A stretch of DNA of 64,000 nucleotides from Phaseolus vulgaris (Eukaryota > Streptophyta > Magnoliopsida > Fabales > Fabaceae): NCBI RefSeq assembly GCF_000499845.2, contig NC_023749.2:31708924-31772923 (forward strand), in the 5' to 3' direction. The notes beneath the pieces were generated by a model. That model did no database searches. It worked only from the letters and a program-made list of their open reading frames with translations, and had not been told where the DNA came from. The stretch's first letter is position 1; each line of letters opens with the position of its first letter. Shown here one piece after another: positions 45,858 to 55,814 of this stretch. The position numbers were made by a program, and so were the translations under genes.

Positions 45858-48090
45858 ATGGCTCGCTTGAAACAAACTGCGCGCATCATTGCCTCTTCTT
45901 CTGGTGCACAGCCTTCCGCGAGTGCGCCAGCTCCACCACCGCCTGTGGCTACCTCCTACCACGACAATGCCAGGGTCTACGAATGGGCTCCCCTGGCATT
46001 GCTCGCTGAAACCTCCACCCTGCTGCCTAAGGGTCATCTCACGTCCCTGCTAAGTCGCAATCCTGATGAGCCCTCCTGCTCCATCGACAGGGAGAACGAC
46101 TTCAACATTCAAATCAGCATCCCTCCTCGAGGGATGCCTATCTGCGCGGATGACAGGGCCACCAATGGGGTGCCCTTTGTCTTCATCTACTCCGCCATTT
46201 TCAAAAGACTAAAGCTGCGCCTCCCTTTCACTTTCTTCGAAAAAGAGTTGATGATGGAGTTAAACGTCGCGCCCTGCCAACTTCATCCAAATGCCTGGGC
46301 CTTCATCCGGGCGTTTCAAATCCTCTGCAACTATTTCGGGCACAACGCCTCCGTGGACGTGTTCCTCTATTTCTTCGAAGCGAAGAACCCTAGGGACAGG
46401 TCCTGGGTCAGCCTGAACGGGGTTGCTGGACGGGTGCTCCTGGGCCTGTACCAGCAATCCTTCAAAGATTGGAAGGGCAAATTCTACATGATATCTGCTA
46501 CCCCTCAAAGTCCAAGTCTGCTCGAGGGGTACCCCCTCTACTGGGTTCCTGGAGTTGAGTTCAAGAAATCCAGGGACCTCGAAGCTATGGCCCCTTATGA
46601 GCGCGAGCTGTGCGGGCTGCTCCTGGGGCCAAGTACAATTCTGCTCGTCTCATCAAAGACGAGTTCGATGTGGTGGCCTTAAAAAAGTACATAGGTAGCT
46701 CTTCATTCTCCTCTTAGGATACCTGCACCTTTTCATGTATGCTTTTATATATTTTGACTTACTTGCATAACTTGGCCATCTAACTCTTCCTTTTCTCATC
46801 TATGCAGACTCAATGTCGGGGAAGGACAGGAGGCTAGCTTTACTGGAGCTTGCCAAACGTAGGGGGGCCAAGGGCACTGGCTCCTCTTCTTCCACAACTG
46901 AGCCCATCGCAGCCCCTCCACTCTCGGTCGCGCCAGCTGAAGGCCCCGAGCCAGGGAAGAAAAGGAAGAGGCTGGTGAAGGCTTCCGCTTCAACTGCTGC
47001 TGCTGCTGCTTCGACTGAAGAGGAGAGCTCAGGCCCTCCTCTTGTACACCGCCAAAGGAAAAGATCAGCAGTTGAGGGGGCCTCATCTCTCCAGCCTGGA
47101 GAGATTGAGGTGGTGGAAGTAGAGGAAGGGTCTTCCCCTCCTCCCTGCGCTCAAACTGCCACAGAGCCCATCAACCCTCCTTCTCCAGGCCAGCAGTTGC
47201 CTCCAGTTACCAAGCTGCCATCTTCCCCCCCAGCAGGCCAATCACCTGGTCCATCCGCTCATCCTGCTGGGGGTGCTTCTGCCCAAACTAGGGGTGCACC
47301 ACCACCACTGCTGCCAATTCCTAACGCCACTGCTGAATGTGGTGGGTCTAGCTCGCGCCCAAGCGCTTCTGGGGCCACCCACGAGAATTTCAGCAGGGTC
47401 ATCACCCTAGTCCGACAGCTCATAAGTAACCGGGAGCTCGTCGAGTGGAGTGGTGACGAGGTTGACATGCACCTGGCAAGGCAGGTGGTGCTCTCTCTGG
47501 AATTCTCCACCCAACATCGCAAACAAATAGCCCTGGAGAAGAGGGTGAAGGAGTTTGAGCACGACAAGGAGTCACTGCGAAGTGACTTCGAAGCCGCTCA
47601 AGGGTCCGTCGAACTGATGCGAGGCATGGTGGAGAAGGCTAGGAGGGAATACCTAGCGCAGGTCCAGGAGACCATCGCGACGGAGATCTCGATGGGGCAG
47701 ATGGTGAGCTCTCTGGACTGCGAGGTGGTGGGGCTTAAGGCCGAGACTTCCTCCCTGCGCCAACAGAACACTCAGCTATTGGGGGAACTCGAGTCCGCCA
47801 AAGAAGCAGCTGCTGCTGGGGAGAAAAGACTCGAGGAGGTGGTGGGAAAACTGTCTGAAGCTGCCTCCTCCCTTGCTGCCGTCACCACTGAGAGAGATGC
47901 TGCGGAGGCTTCAAAGCAGGAACTGGAGGTGGAGAAGGCTGATTTGATGAACGTGGGTGCTGATGCCCTTACAGACGGATTCGAGCTAGCACTCGAGCAA
48001 ATCAAATGCGTTCTCCCGGACCTGGACCTCTCGCAGTTCAGCTTCTACCACGAAGTGGTGGATGGAAAGCTCATCCTCCCTGCCCCTTAA
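45858..48090 (+). pseudogene. Element C antisense gene (aORF), one frameshift
   Basis: Exon 1 is 45858-46694, with an ATG matching the element B start. A GT-AG intron follows (46695-46807, phase 1, same position as in B). Exon 2 is 46808-48090. Exon 1 carries the conserved region: KLRLPFTFFEKELMMELN, QLHPNAWAFIRAFQ, VDVFLYFFEAK and WVSLNGVAGRVLL. A frameshift near 46615 puts the last 25 codons of exon 1 in another frame (to a false stop at 46682). Exon 2 is basic, then Pro/Ser-rich, then a coiled coil of about 200 residues ending DLDLSQFSFYHEVVDGKLIL. Encoded protein about 700 residues. Same family as the element B gene; function unknown. Confidence 0.8.
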
Positions 48091-49009
48091 ACCCTTCTTT
48101 CCTCTGTAAATTTAGCTTCTGTACAGTTTTTTCTTTGCACTTTGAAATTGTACAAGACTTGGCTATGAATGTAATATCTCAATGCTTCTTTCTTGCGTAA
48201 GTTTCTTCTTTTGCATTTTCTTTAAACTTCACTTATCCTTATGTGCGCAACTAGCTAGCTTAGGTTCAGCGCGATCTTGGGCTTTACCTTTCCTTTTGCA
48301 CACGACTAAGTGTTAACCAGCTTAGGCTTAGCGCGATCTTAAGCTTCGTCTTTCACTTTGCGCACGACTAAGTGTTAACCAGCTTAGGCTTAGCGCGATC
48401 TGCTTCTCTTATTCTTTTGCTTCTACTTGATCACGACTGGCTATTCCCTCAGCTTGGTGTTTAACAGTCCTCGTGCGCTGCTTTGCACCACTAGCCAATT
48501 ACTGACGACTCATCAGTGATCGTTCTTTAGTCTTTACTTAGCTTTCTCTGTCGCTCTAGCGCTAAGTGCATAAAGGACTTTGACATCGATCGCTCAAGGT
48601 GATGCCTCGTCTTGGGGAAAGAAAAGTGTTTCTCGCTAACCCCTCTTACTTTCCCCAAGGTCATCACCCTTTGGCGAGTTGAGTCGCTCATTCCCTGCCT
48701 CACTCCTGGGGTGAGAAGGGTTTCGGACTAAGAGTCTTACTGGGCCAATATTGGTGTATGCCAAGTGGGTAAGGACGTTTTGTCAAAACCTTTCCTTTCC
48801 CCCCCTTGGTCTTACTAGCACCCCTGGTTTTTCAAACCTTTAATTGCTTGCGCTCACACCTGGGGTGAGGAAGACTTAGATGGGTGCCAGTACTTGCGCC
48901 TAGGGCAAGTAGGGCCTAACCAATCACCTGCACTTGCACCTGGGGCAAGGAGGATTTTAACTTAAATACTTGAGCACACTTGATATGCTGGAAATTTTTC
49001 TTTAATTGG
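48091..49009. other. Element C spacer between antisense gene and pol, with degenerate repeats
   Basis: No ORF is supported here. About 60-70 bp repeats with cttaggcttagcgcgatct and cacgactaagtgttaacc occur two to three times at 48250-48420. Looser repeats with cacctggggtgaggaa and cacctggggcaaggag occur at 48700-48960. The repeats are unrelated in sequence to those of element B, although they occupy the same place. Confidence 0.6.
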
Positions 49010-49052
49010 GTGGCCTCATTAAAAACCCTCCTTAGGGAAAAGAGTGCCCCCT
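49010..49052. other. Conserved non-coding block next to the pol 3' end (element C)
   Basis: It is nearly identical to 26222-26274 of element B, although the spacers around it differ. It lies about 75 bp beyond the pol stop. Key parts are gtggcctcattaaaaacc, ctccttagggaaaa and gagtgccccctt. Confidence 0.75.
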
Positions 49053-49124
49053 TGTTTGTTCAACTGTTTCCACCATATAAAAAGCATGTATCTTTTAGCG
49101 CGAGAACGCCATTACTGTACAACT

Positions 49125-52100
49125 TTAACTGAAATAAAATTTTAAATGGGTGGCGTTCCACGTTCTGGGGATTGCTCCTCCTTCCAAAGTCTCTAGGCGA
49201 TAGGCTCCGTTTTCCAACGTCTCCATCACTCTGTACGGGCCTGTCCACTTTGGGGATAACTTGTTCTGCATGTCATTCTGGTGCGCCTTTCTCATCACCA
49301 GATCACCTTCCTGGAAGCGCCTGGGCCTCACTTTAGAGTTGTGCCTCCGCTCTACTCTTCTCTTCACAGCTTCAGCACTGACTCTGGCCTCTTCTCGCAC
49401 TTCGTCTAGCAAATCCAGATTTACCTTACGTTCTTCGTTGGACTCTTCAGCAACGAAGTTCAGGAATCTGGGGGAGCTCTCCTGTATCTCCACAGGAATC
49501 ATGGCGTCTGTCCCATAGACAAGGCTGAAGGGTGTCTCATGGGTGTTGGACTGTGGGGTGGTGTGATAAGACCATACAATTCTGGGGACCTCCTCTGCCC
49601 AGCCTCCTTTGGCCTTGTCTAGTCTTCGCTTCAGCCCCCTGAGCAGCACTCGGTTTGCTGACTCCACCTGCCCATTGGTTTGTGGGTGCTCCACCGATGC
49701 GAAGACCTGTTGTATCTTTAACTCTTCACACATCTTCCTCAGCTGATGACTTGTGAACTGGGTGCCATTGTCGGAAACCAGCCTCTTGGGTATTCCGAAG
49801 CGGCAGACAATGTTCTTCCAGACGAAGTGTTCGACTTTCTGTGCGGTGATGTGTGCGACTGGCTCTGCCTCCACCCACTTGGTGAAATACTCGATGGCCA
49901 CGATGAGGAACTTCATCTGCCTTGTCGCCAGGGGAAAGGGTCCTAGGATGTCAATCCCCCATGTATGGAATGGCCACGGGCTATGGATGGACCTCAACTC
50001 CTCAGGGGGTGCCTTGTGCCAGTCTGCATGCAGTTGACACTGTTTGCATCGCTGAGCAAACCTTATGCAATCTTCCTTCAGCTTTGGCCAGTAATACCCC
50101 GCGCGGAGTACTCTACTTGCCAAAGCGCGACCACCTACGTGGCTTCCGCACACCCCCTCGTGCAGCTCAGACATGAGTCTGGTGCATTGCTCGCCGTGCA
50201 CACAGATCTGCACAGGATGAGAAAATCCAAATCTAAAGAGGTTTCCATCTATAAGAGTGAACTTACTTGAACTCCTCTTTATCCTTTTGGCCTCTGCCGC
50301 ATCGAGCGGGAGTACACCATCTTCTAAGTATAGCTGGTATGGCGTTATCCAGGTGTCGGGCTCTTTCTCCGCATGGACCTCCATCGACTCATCGGTCTTC
50401 GACGGTCGCGATCTCACCCTTGGCGTGCTCAGCGTCTCTTGGGTCAACGACCGATGACCGATCGTTAGACGCTCCATTGACTTGTATACATGAAGCACCT
50501 GGTTGTCTGATACGAACGCGCGCGGCACCTTCAGGGTCTCCTGAATGACGGTCCTCTGCTTCCCCCCTTTGCCTGAGCTGGCCAGCTTGGCAAGCAGGTC
50601 TGCTCTGGCATTTTGCTCCCTTGGCACATGCACTAATTCAAACTCGGCGAAGGACGTCTTCAGGAGCTGCACATACTCTAGGTAGGCTGCCATCTGGGGA
50701 TCCTTCGCTTGGAACTCCCCTGTAACCTGCCCGGTGACCAGCAAAGAGTCGCTCTTGGCCAGCAGATTTCTTGCTCCCATTTCTCTTGCTAGCAACATTC
50801 CTGCGATCAGGGCTTCGTACTCCGCCTGATTGTTGCTAGCTTTGAAGGCAAAGCGGAGGGACTGCTCGATCAGTACCCCGTTTGGTCCTTCCAGGATGAC
50901 TCCCGCGCCGCTTCCCTGCTGATTAGAGGAGCCATCCACCGATAACACCCATCGGAAATCTAGCCCTTCTGTAGGTGTCGCGATTGATGATAGCTCGACT
51001 ACAAAGTCCGCGAACACCTGCCCCTTGATCGGTCCTCGGGGCTCGTACTGAATATCAAATTCTGACAATTCTACTGCCCATTTGACCATCCTGCCTGCTA
51101 CATCAGGTTTCTTCAATACATTCTGGATAGGCAGATCAGTCATCACCACCACTGTGAAGCTGTGGAAATAATGCCTGAGTCTTCTGGCTGAGAACACCAC
51201 CGCCAGAGCAGCCTTCTCGAGGGCTTGGTACCTTGTTTCAGGGCCTTGCAGCACTTTACTCACGAAGTAAACAGGCCTCTGGGCCTGGTCCTGCTCTTGC
51301 ACCAGGACTGAGCTGACTGCTCTCTCCGTCACAGCAAAATATAGGCGTAGAGGGATGCCTACCTGAGGTTTTCGCAAGACTGGTGGGCTTGCCAGATACC
51401 CCTTTAACTTGATGAAGGCCTCCTCGCACTCCTGTGTCCAGAGAAATCTGCTGTTGCGCTTGAGACACTGGAAGTATGGGTGACCTTTCTCCCCTCCAGC
51501 GGACATAAACCGGGACAAGGCTGCCAAGCGACCGGTGAGCTGCTGCACTTCCTTTACCGTCGTTGGGCTCCTCATTGCCACGATTGCTGCACACTTCTCT
51601 GGGTTAGCTTCGATTCCCCGCTTTGTTAAGAGGAAACCCAAGAACTTCCCAGCCTCCACGCCAAAAATGCATTTCTCCGGGTTGAGCTTCAGCCTGTACT
51701 TGGCGATGGTGGTGAATAGCTCTTCCAGATCAGCTGCATGATGCTTCTTCTCTTGGGACGTAACCACCATGTCATCTACATAGGCGTGTACGTTCCTTCC
51801 CAGCATGGGCGAGAGCACCCTATCCATGAGCCGCTGGTAGGTAGCCCTTACATTCTTTAACCCGAATGGCATGACCTTGTAGCAATAGCAAGACCGTTCC
51901 GTCATAAACGCAGTCTTGCACTCATCCATGGGGTGCATCCTGATCTGGTTGTACCCCGAGAAAGCGTCCAAAAAGCTGAGCAGCTTTCCCCCCGATGCGC
52001 TATCAACTAGAGCATCTATACTGGGTAAGGGGTAAGAATCCTTGGGGCACGCCTTGTTGAGGTCAGTGAAGTCCACGCACATTCTCCACTTGCCGCTTGC

Positions 52101-53156
52101 CTTCTGCACCAGTACCACATTCGCTAGCCAGTCGGGGTACTGGATTTCTCTGATATGCCCTGCGGCAAGGAGCTTCTGCGCTTCGTCGTGGATCACCTTC
52201 CTTTTCTCCTCGTTGAATTTCCTTCTCCTCTGTCGCACCGGTCGAACCATGGGGTCCATCGACAGACGATGGCAGAGGAAATCGGGGTCGATTCCTGGCA
52301 TGTCGGATGCTGACCATGCAAAGGCATTCATGTGCTTCTCAATCACACCCATGATCAGCCTTCGCTCTTCTTCAACGAGGGATCCCCCCAACTTGAACTT
52401 TCTTCCCCCGATGTCCACTTCGACCCATCCTTCAGCTGGGTGGGGCCTTCTCTCACTGGCAATGACCGCTCTCGCGATCCCTGACGCGCGAGGACTGATC
52501 GCGCCTTCCTCTTCTTCTTCGACTTGGGCTACCTGGGAGCCCCCCACCGCAGCATCCTCCATCCTCTGAGCGCCCTGTGTCTCTCTGACCACCGATCGCT
52601 CTTCGCGCACGTCTGGAGGTGGTTTTGTGGTGACATGGCACACACTTCTTTTTTGCTTCAGGCTGTTCTCATAACAGCGTCTTGCCTCAGCCTGATCCGA
52701 CTTGATGGTTATCACGGTCCCTTCCATCGACGGCAGCTTCAACTTCATATGCCTTGTCGATGGTATTGCGCCCAGTCTATTGAGTGTTGGCCTCCCCAAC
52801 AGGACATTGTACGCAGAAGGGGCGTTCACCACCAGGTACTTTATCTTTTCAGTGCGGGCTGTCGTTCCGTCAGTGAACGTTGTCCTCAGCTCGATGTATC
52901 CCCGCACCTCTACCTGATCCCCTGCAAAACCGTAGAGACAACCAGTATACGGTCTTAGCTGGTCAGGGGATAACTGTAACTTGTTGAATGTTGGCCAGAA
53001 CATGACGTCTGCCGAACTTCCTTGATCAAGTACCTTGCTTGCTGTGGCTTCCCGCAGTGATGAGAGAAATGACCACAGGGTCGTTGTCGTGTGGGACAAC
53101 GTCCCGTAGATCAGCCTTCCTGAAGATGATGTCCACTTCAGGGTAATGACTCTCAT
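49125..53156 (-). CDS. Element C pol: protease, RT, two RNase H domains, integrase
   Basis: This is a 1343-codon open frame without an internal stop. The usable part starts near 53030. Protease motif DQGSSADV is at about 53005-53030; RT follows with SFLDAFSGYNQI and catalytic YVDD (about 51770-51785). The first RNase H is at about 51110-51400. The second, archaeal-type RNase H is at about 50580-50960, with SVDGSSN, NNQAEYEAL, AKSDSLLV and NARADLLAK giving the four acidic positions. The HHCC integrase zinc finger is at about 50030-50190, and the DDE core has WGIDILGPF, SDNGTQF and NGQVESAN. The C-terminus is AIPRTWNATHLK. A frameshift at about 53030-53060 separates it from gag. Having both RNase H types is the mark of the Tat lineage. 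Confidence 0.9.
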   Translation of the reverse strand: MRVITLKWTSSSGRLIYGTLSHTTTTLWSFLSSLREATASKVLDQGSSADVMFWPTFNKLQLSPDQLRPYTGCLYGFAGDQVEVRGYIELRTTFTDGTTARTEKIKYLVVNAPSAYNVLLGRPTLNRLGAIPSTRHMKLKLPSMEGTVITIKSDQAEARRCYENSLKQKRSVCHVTTKPPPDVREERSVVRETQGAQRMEDAAVGGSQVAQVEEEEEGAISPRASGIARAVIASERRPHPAEGWVEVDIGGRKFKLGGSLVEEERRLIMGVIEKHMNAFAWSASDMPGIDPDFLCHRLSMDPMVRPVRQRRRKFNEEKRKVIHDEAQKLLAAGHIREIQYPDWLANVVLVQKASGKWRMCVDFTDLNKACPKDSYPLPSIDALVDSASGGKLLSFLDAFSGYNQIRMHPMDECKTAFMTERSCYCYKVMPFGLKNVRATYQRLMDRVLSPMLGRNVHAYVDDMVVTSQEKKHHAADLEELFTTIAKYRLKLNPEKCIFGVEAGKFLGFLLTKRGIEANPEKCAAIVAMRSPTTVKEVQQLTGRLAALSRFMSAGGEKGHPYFQCLKRNSRFLWTQECEEAFIKLKGYLASPPVLRKPQVGIPLRLYFAVTERAVSSVLVQEQDQAQRPVYFVSKVLQGPETRYQALEKAALAVVFSARRLRHYFHSFTVVVMTDLPIQNVLKKPDVAGRMVKWAVELSEFDIQYEPRGPIKGQVFADFVVELSSIATPTEGLDFRWVLSVDGSSNQQGSGAGVILEGPNGVLIEQSLRFAFKASNNQAEYEALIAGMLLAREMGARNLLAKSDSLLVTGQVTGEFQAKDPQMAAYLEYVQLLKTSFAEFELVHVPREQNARADLLAKLASSGKGGKQRTVIQETLKVPRAFVSDNQVLHVYKSMERLTIGHRSLTQETLSTPRVRSRPSKTDESMEVHAEKEPDTWITPYQLYLEDGVLPLDAAEAKRIKRSSSKFTLIDGNLFRFGFSHPVQICVHGEQCTRLMSELHEGVCGSHVGGRALASRVLRAGYYWPKLKEDCIRFAQRCKQCQLHADWHKAPPEELRSIHSPWPFHTWGIDILGPFPLATRQMKFLIVAIEYFTKWVEAEPVAHITAQKVEHFVWKNIVCRFGIPKRLVSDNGTQFTSHQLRKMCEELKIQQVFASVEHPQTNGQVESANRVLLRGLKRRLDKAKGGWAEEVPRIVWSYHTTPQSNTHETPFSLVYGTDAMIPVEIQESSPRFLNFVAEESNEERKVNLDLLDEVREEARVSAEAVKRRVERRHNSKVRPRRFQEGDLVMRKAHQNDMQNKLSPKWTGPYRVMETLENGAYRLETLEGGAIPRTWNATHLKFYFS

Positions 53157-54519
53157 TTACCGCATCTACCGCCATTACTGATCGAGCGTATCTCCTTCTC
53201 TGTGAAGCTGTGCATCCCCCACCCGAGAAGCCTCCTGCGATCGTTTGCACTTCCCCATGGACTGGGACTTCATGCTGCTGTTCTCCAGTCTGGGATCCTG
53301 ACGCGCGATCACCCTGTGGCTCACGCAGGTAATCCGCTAGGAAACCAGACTTCACCAACTCTGCCAGTTGGTGTCCCAGCGCCAAACAGGAATGAAGTGT
53401 ATGGCCAAAAGCCTGATGAAACTCACACCATTCGTTCTTCTTCCTTCCAAGTACCTTATCTGTCTTCTCTGGTACTCGTAGTCTTGCTGCTACAGCAGGA
53501 AGGGCGATGAGATCCGCCAATCCTACCATGAAGTTGTATCTCGGGGGTGCGTTATTCTCCCTTGCACACCCCCTGTTCTGGTCTTTGCCTGGTGCATAGG
53601 GACGAGGTTTTTCTCGCACCTTCTTCCCCTCCTTGGCCTCATGCACCCTTGCTTGCTGTGGCTTTCCTTGCCCTCCACGCGGTCTGGGTGGTGCAGCACT
53701 TCCCCTCTTCTCAGAAACCTCTGTTTCTGCCACTATGTGCGCCACCGCACGTCGTCGAATCTCTGCAAAAGTGCTGGGATGGCTCCTGATGAGAGACTCG
53801 CTGAAAGGGCCAGGCAGCACTCCCTTCTTAAACGCGTGCACAAGCATATCTTCATCTTTGTTGGGCAGTCTAACCACTTGTGCCCCAAAGCGGTTGAGGT
53901 AGTCCTTCAGCGACTCCCCCTGGTATTGGCGCACGTCGAACAGATCGTAGGACACCACTGCAGGTGCCTTGTTGACGATGTATTGTTCAGTGAAGAGCTT
54001 CGAGAACTGAGAGAAAGACGTGATATGCCCTTCTGGTAAACTCACGAACCACTCCATGGCGATTCCGCTCAATGTGCTCATGAACATCTTGTAGTACACA
54101 GCGTCTGAGCCCCCAGACAACATCATCTGGGTGTGGAATGCCGTCAGATGCGCCTCCGGGTCTTCTACCCCCTTGAACGACGCTTTTACCCCCACCAGGT
54201 TGGGAGGCACCATGGTTCCCATGATCTCAGGGGAGAATGGCATGGGAAATGCCCTTGGAGGTGAGGGCTGCCTAGACACCCTTTCGTCAACAACGTGCTC
54301 CCTCTGCGCCTGCAGCTTCCTTCTCAACTCTTCGTTGACACGATTCAGCTCGTCGTTCCTGCTTTGCGACGCAGCCAACTCCGTCTGCATCCTTTCTTGT
54401 TCAACTTTCGACGCTGCAGCGTTATCCTGCAGCGTGCGCACCATCTCCAGGACCTGCGCCATTGTCACAGCTCCTTCGTCAGCGGATGGCGCAGGTGATG
54501 GTTGTCTGTTTCTAGGCAT
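53026..54519 (-). CDS. Element C gag (to start of protease)
   Basis: The ATG at 54519 aligns with the gag start of B and A. Residues 15-75 form a coiled coil (helical, Glu/Arg/Gln-rich). The Retrotrans_gag core is at about residues 100-200 (DPEAHLTAFHTQMMLSGGSD, MEWFVSLPEGHI), followed by LFDVRQYQGESLKDYLNRFG and a basic Pro/Arg region. The CEFHQAFGHTLHSC motif is near residue 360, and IAGGFSGGGCTASQRRRYAR is near 430. It ends in a frameshift just before the protease active site, so gag and pol overlap in different frames from 53026 to 53156. In B the same region is one frame, so the shift is a mutation rather than programmed frameshifting. Confidence 0.88.
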   Translation of the reverse strand: MPRNRQPSPAPSADEGAVTMAQVLEMVRTLQDNAAASKVEQERMQTELAASQSRNDELNRVNEELRRKLQAQREHVVDERVSRQPSPPRAFPMPFSPEIMGTMVPPNLVGVKASFKGVEDPEAHLTAFHTQMMLSGGSDAVYYKMFMSTLSGIAMEWFVSLPEGHITSFSQFSKLFTEQYIVNKAPAVVSYDLFDVRQYQGESLKDYLNRFGAQVVRLPNKDEDMLVHAFKKGVLPGPFSESLIRSHPSTFAEIRRRAVAHIVAETEVSEKRGSAAPPRPRGGQGKPQQARVHEAKEGKKVREKPRPYAPGKDQNRGCARENNAPPRYNFMVGLADLIALPAVAARLRVPEKTDKVLGRKKNEWCEFHQAFGHTLHSCLALGHQLAELVKSGFLADYLREPQGDRASGSQTGEQQHEVPVHGEVQTIAGGFSGGGCTASQRRRYARSVMAVDAVNESHYPEVDIIFRKADLRDVVPHDNDPVVISLITAGSHSKQGT

Positions 54520-54594
54520 CTTTCTCTATCAAAGAAACTGATAAAACTCTGGTAAGCTTCAAAACTGTGGTATATATGGGACAACGATTCACTC

Positions 54595-54614
54595 GGGCCC
54601 CATGGTGGGCGCCA
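54595..54614 (-). other. Primer-binding site of element C
   Basis: The minus strand reads TGGCGCCCACCATGGGGCCC, two bases inside the 5' LTR. It corresponds to the sites of elements A and B. Confidence 0.8.
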
Positions 54615-54616
54615 AA

Positions 54617-55814
54617 TGATCCTGCCGGCAACTCGAACGTGGATGAATCGCTTCGTAGCACTCTCTGCCCCGTGTACGTGACTGCGTCTTCTGCAGAATC
54701 ACCCTCCGAACCTTCTCTCAGATGTCTTCGAATGTGACCTGCAAAACACACAGACGGCGCCTCTAGCGGCCGTTTGCACTCCGACGATCAAGTTAGTCCA
54801 CAGAACCACCAAAAACTAGAAAACTAGCAGTGTGTGTAGGAACTCTTGCACTCTGTTTTTCCTCTCTCTTCACCCTCACCCTGATTCTCCCTTTTATCTC
54901 TCTTTCCCTGCTTCTGGGCATAACAGAATTCTGTTATGCTTTTCTGGCATGTGTCAGAACCCTGTTATGCTTTTCAGAGAAAGCGTACCTTCAGAATCAG
55001 CGGTGGGGAGCGTGAGAGTCTGCGCATGTCTGCGCGTCTCTGCGCTTGGCTGCGCCTGTCTGTACCTTTAGTGGTACGGAGTGCTCCTTTTTCTGGACCG
55101 CACCCCTCTCAGATGGTGACACGCGAAGGCCTGCAACTCACATCTAACCACACACGTGTCACTTACTGGAAGGGCTCTAGCGCCTCTCTTTGTGTGCCTA
55201 AGTTACGCCCTTGCGGAGTAACTTAGGATGTTTCTCTTATCTGGGCAGATCGCATACTCTTGGGAGAACGTCGGGTGTGGCTGGTCTAGGCACACTCACC
55301 AAACGTTGCTCTCTGAGTATACAGCTTACCCTTCACGATGCCATGCACGTAATGGGTTGAGGGAATCACCAACCACTGACTGGTTTACTAGTTCCCTCAG
55401 GCCACTCTCGTGCATGATTCCCTGAGGTGTGCTCATGCGAGATCCGTGCGTAACGCTCTCGCTGGGAACCTCATTCCCAGTTTAACTGCGTGTAACACGA
55501 GACCCCGATGACAATACCCCGATGACTGATCAGTGTTTATCTGTTTCTCGCGTTCTGCCTTCAGGCGTTAGTCTGAGAACTGGTCTGTTGGTGGCCACTT
55601 GGCTACTGACCACCGATCACCATTCTGGATGATCTGTCCCCCGACCTCTCTGCCGCATGATCTGTCGGTGGTCACTTGGTTACTGACCACCGATCACCTC
55701 TCTTGGCGATCGTCCCCCTGACCTCTCTGCCACCTGGTCCACGTGTCACCCTGCGAGTGGTCCAAGTGGCTCTCTGATGCTGACGTCATCGACTACCGAT
55801 GACCGATCGGATCA
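54617..55814 (-). repeat. 5' LTR of element C
   Basis: The LTR is 1198 bp, TGATCCTGCC to GATCGGATCA. It directly abuts exon 2 of the AlkB-like gene at 55815. Confidence 0.9.

Larger units (their letters stand above)
44052..55814 (-). mobile_element. Element C: nearly intact Tat-like Ty3/gypsy retrotransposon with antisense gene; flanks do not match
   Basis: LTRs at 44052-45251 (3', 1200 bp) and 54617-55814 (5', 1198 bp) differ by 5 substitutions and one 2-bp indel by hand count, so the element is young. Minus-strand order: 5' LTR, PBS, gag (54519), pol (to 49125), spacer, antisense gene (plus strand 45858-48090), polypurine tract, 3' LTR. The base quintets outside the LTRs are aaccc (left) and atttc (right), not a duplication. 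The left neighbour is copia pol and the right neighbour is an AlkB-like gene exon. Confidence 0.9.

Noticed and set aside
53026..53156. Overlap of gag and pol in element C as programmed frameshifting
   Set aside because: Element B reads through the same place in one frame, and in C bases are missing next to the protease site, so it is a mutation.
49261..54541. + strand ORFs opposite element C gag-pol
   Set aside because: Antisense shadows. Their positions partly coincide with those in B because the sense proteins are similar.
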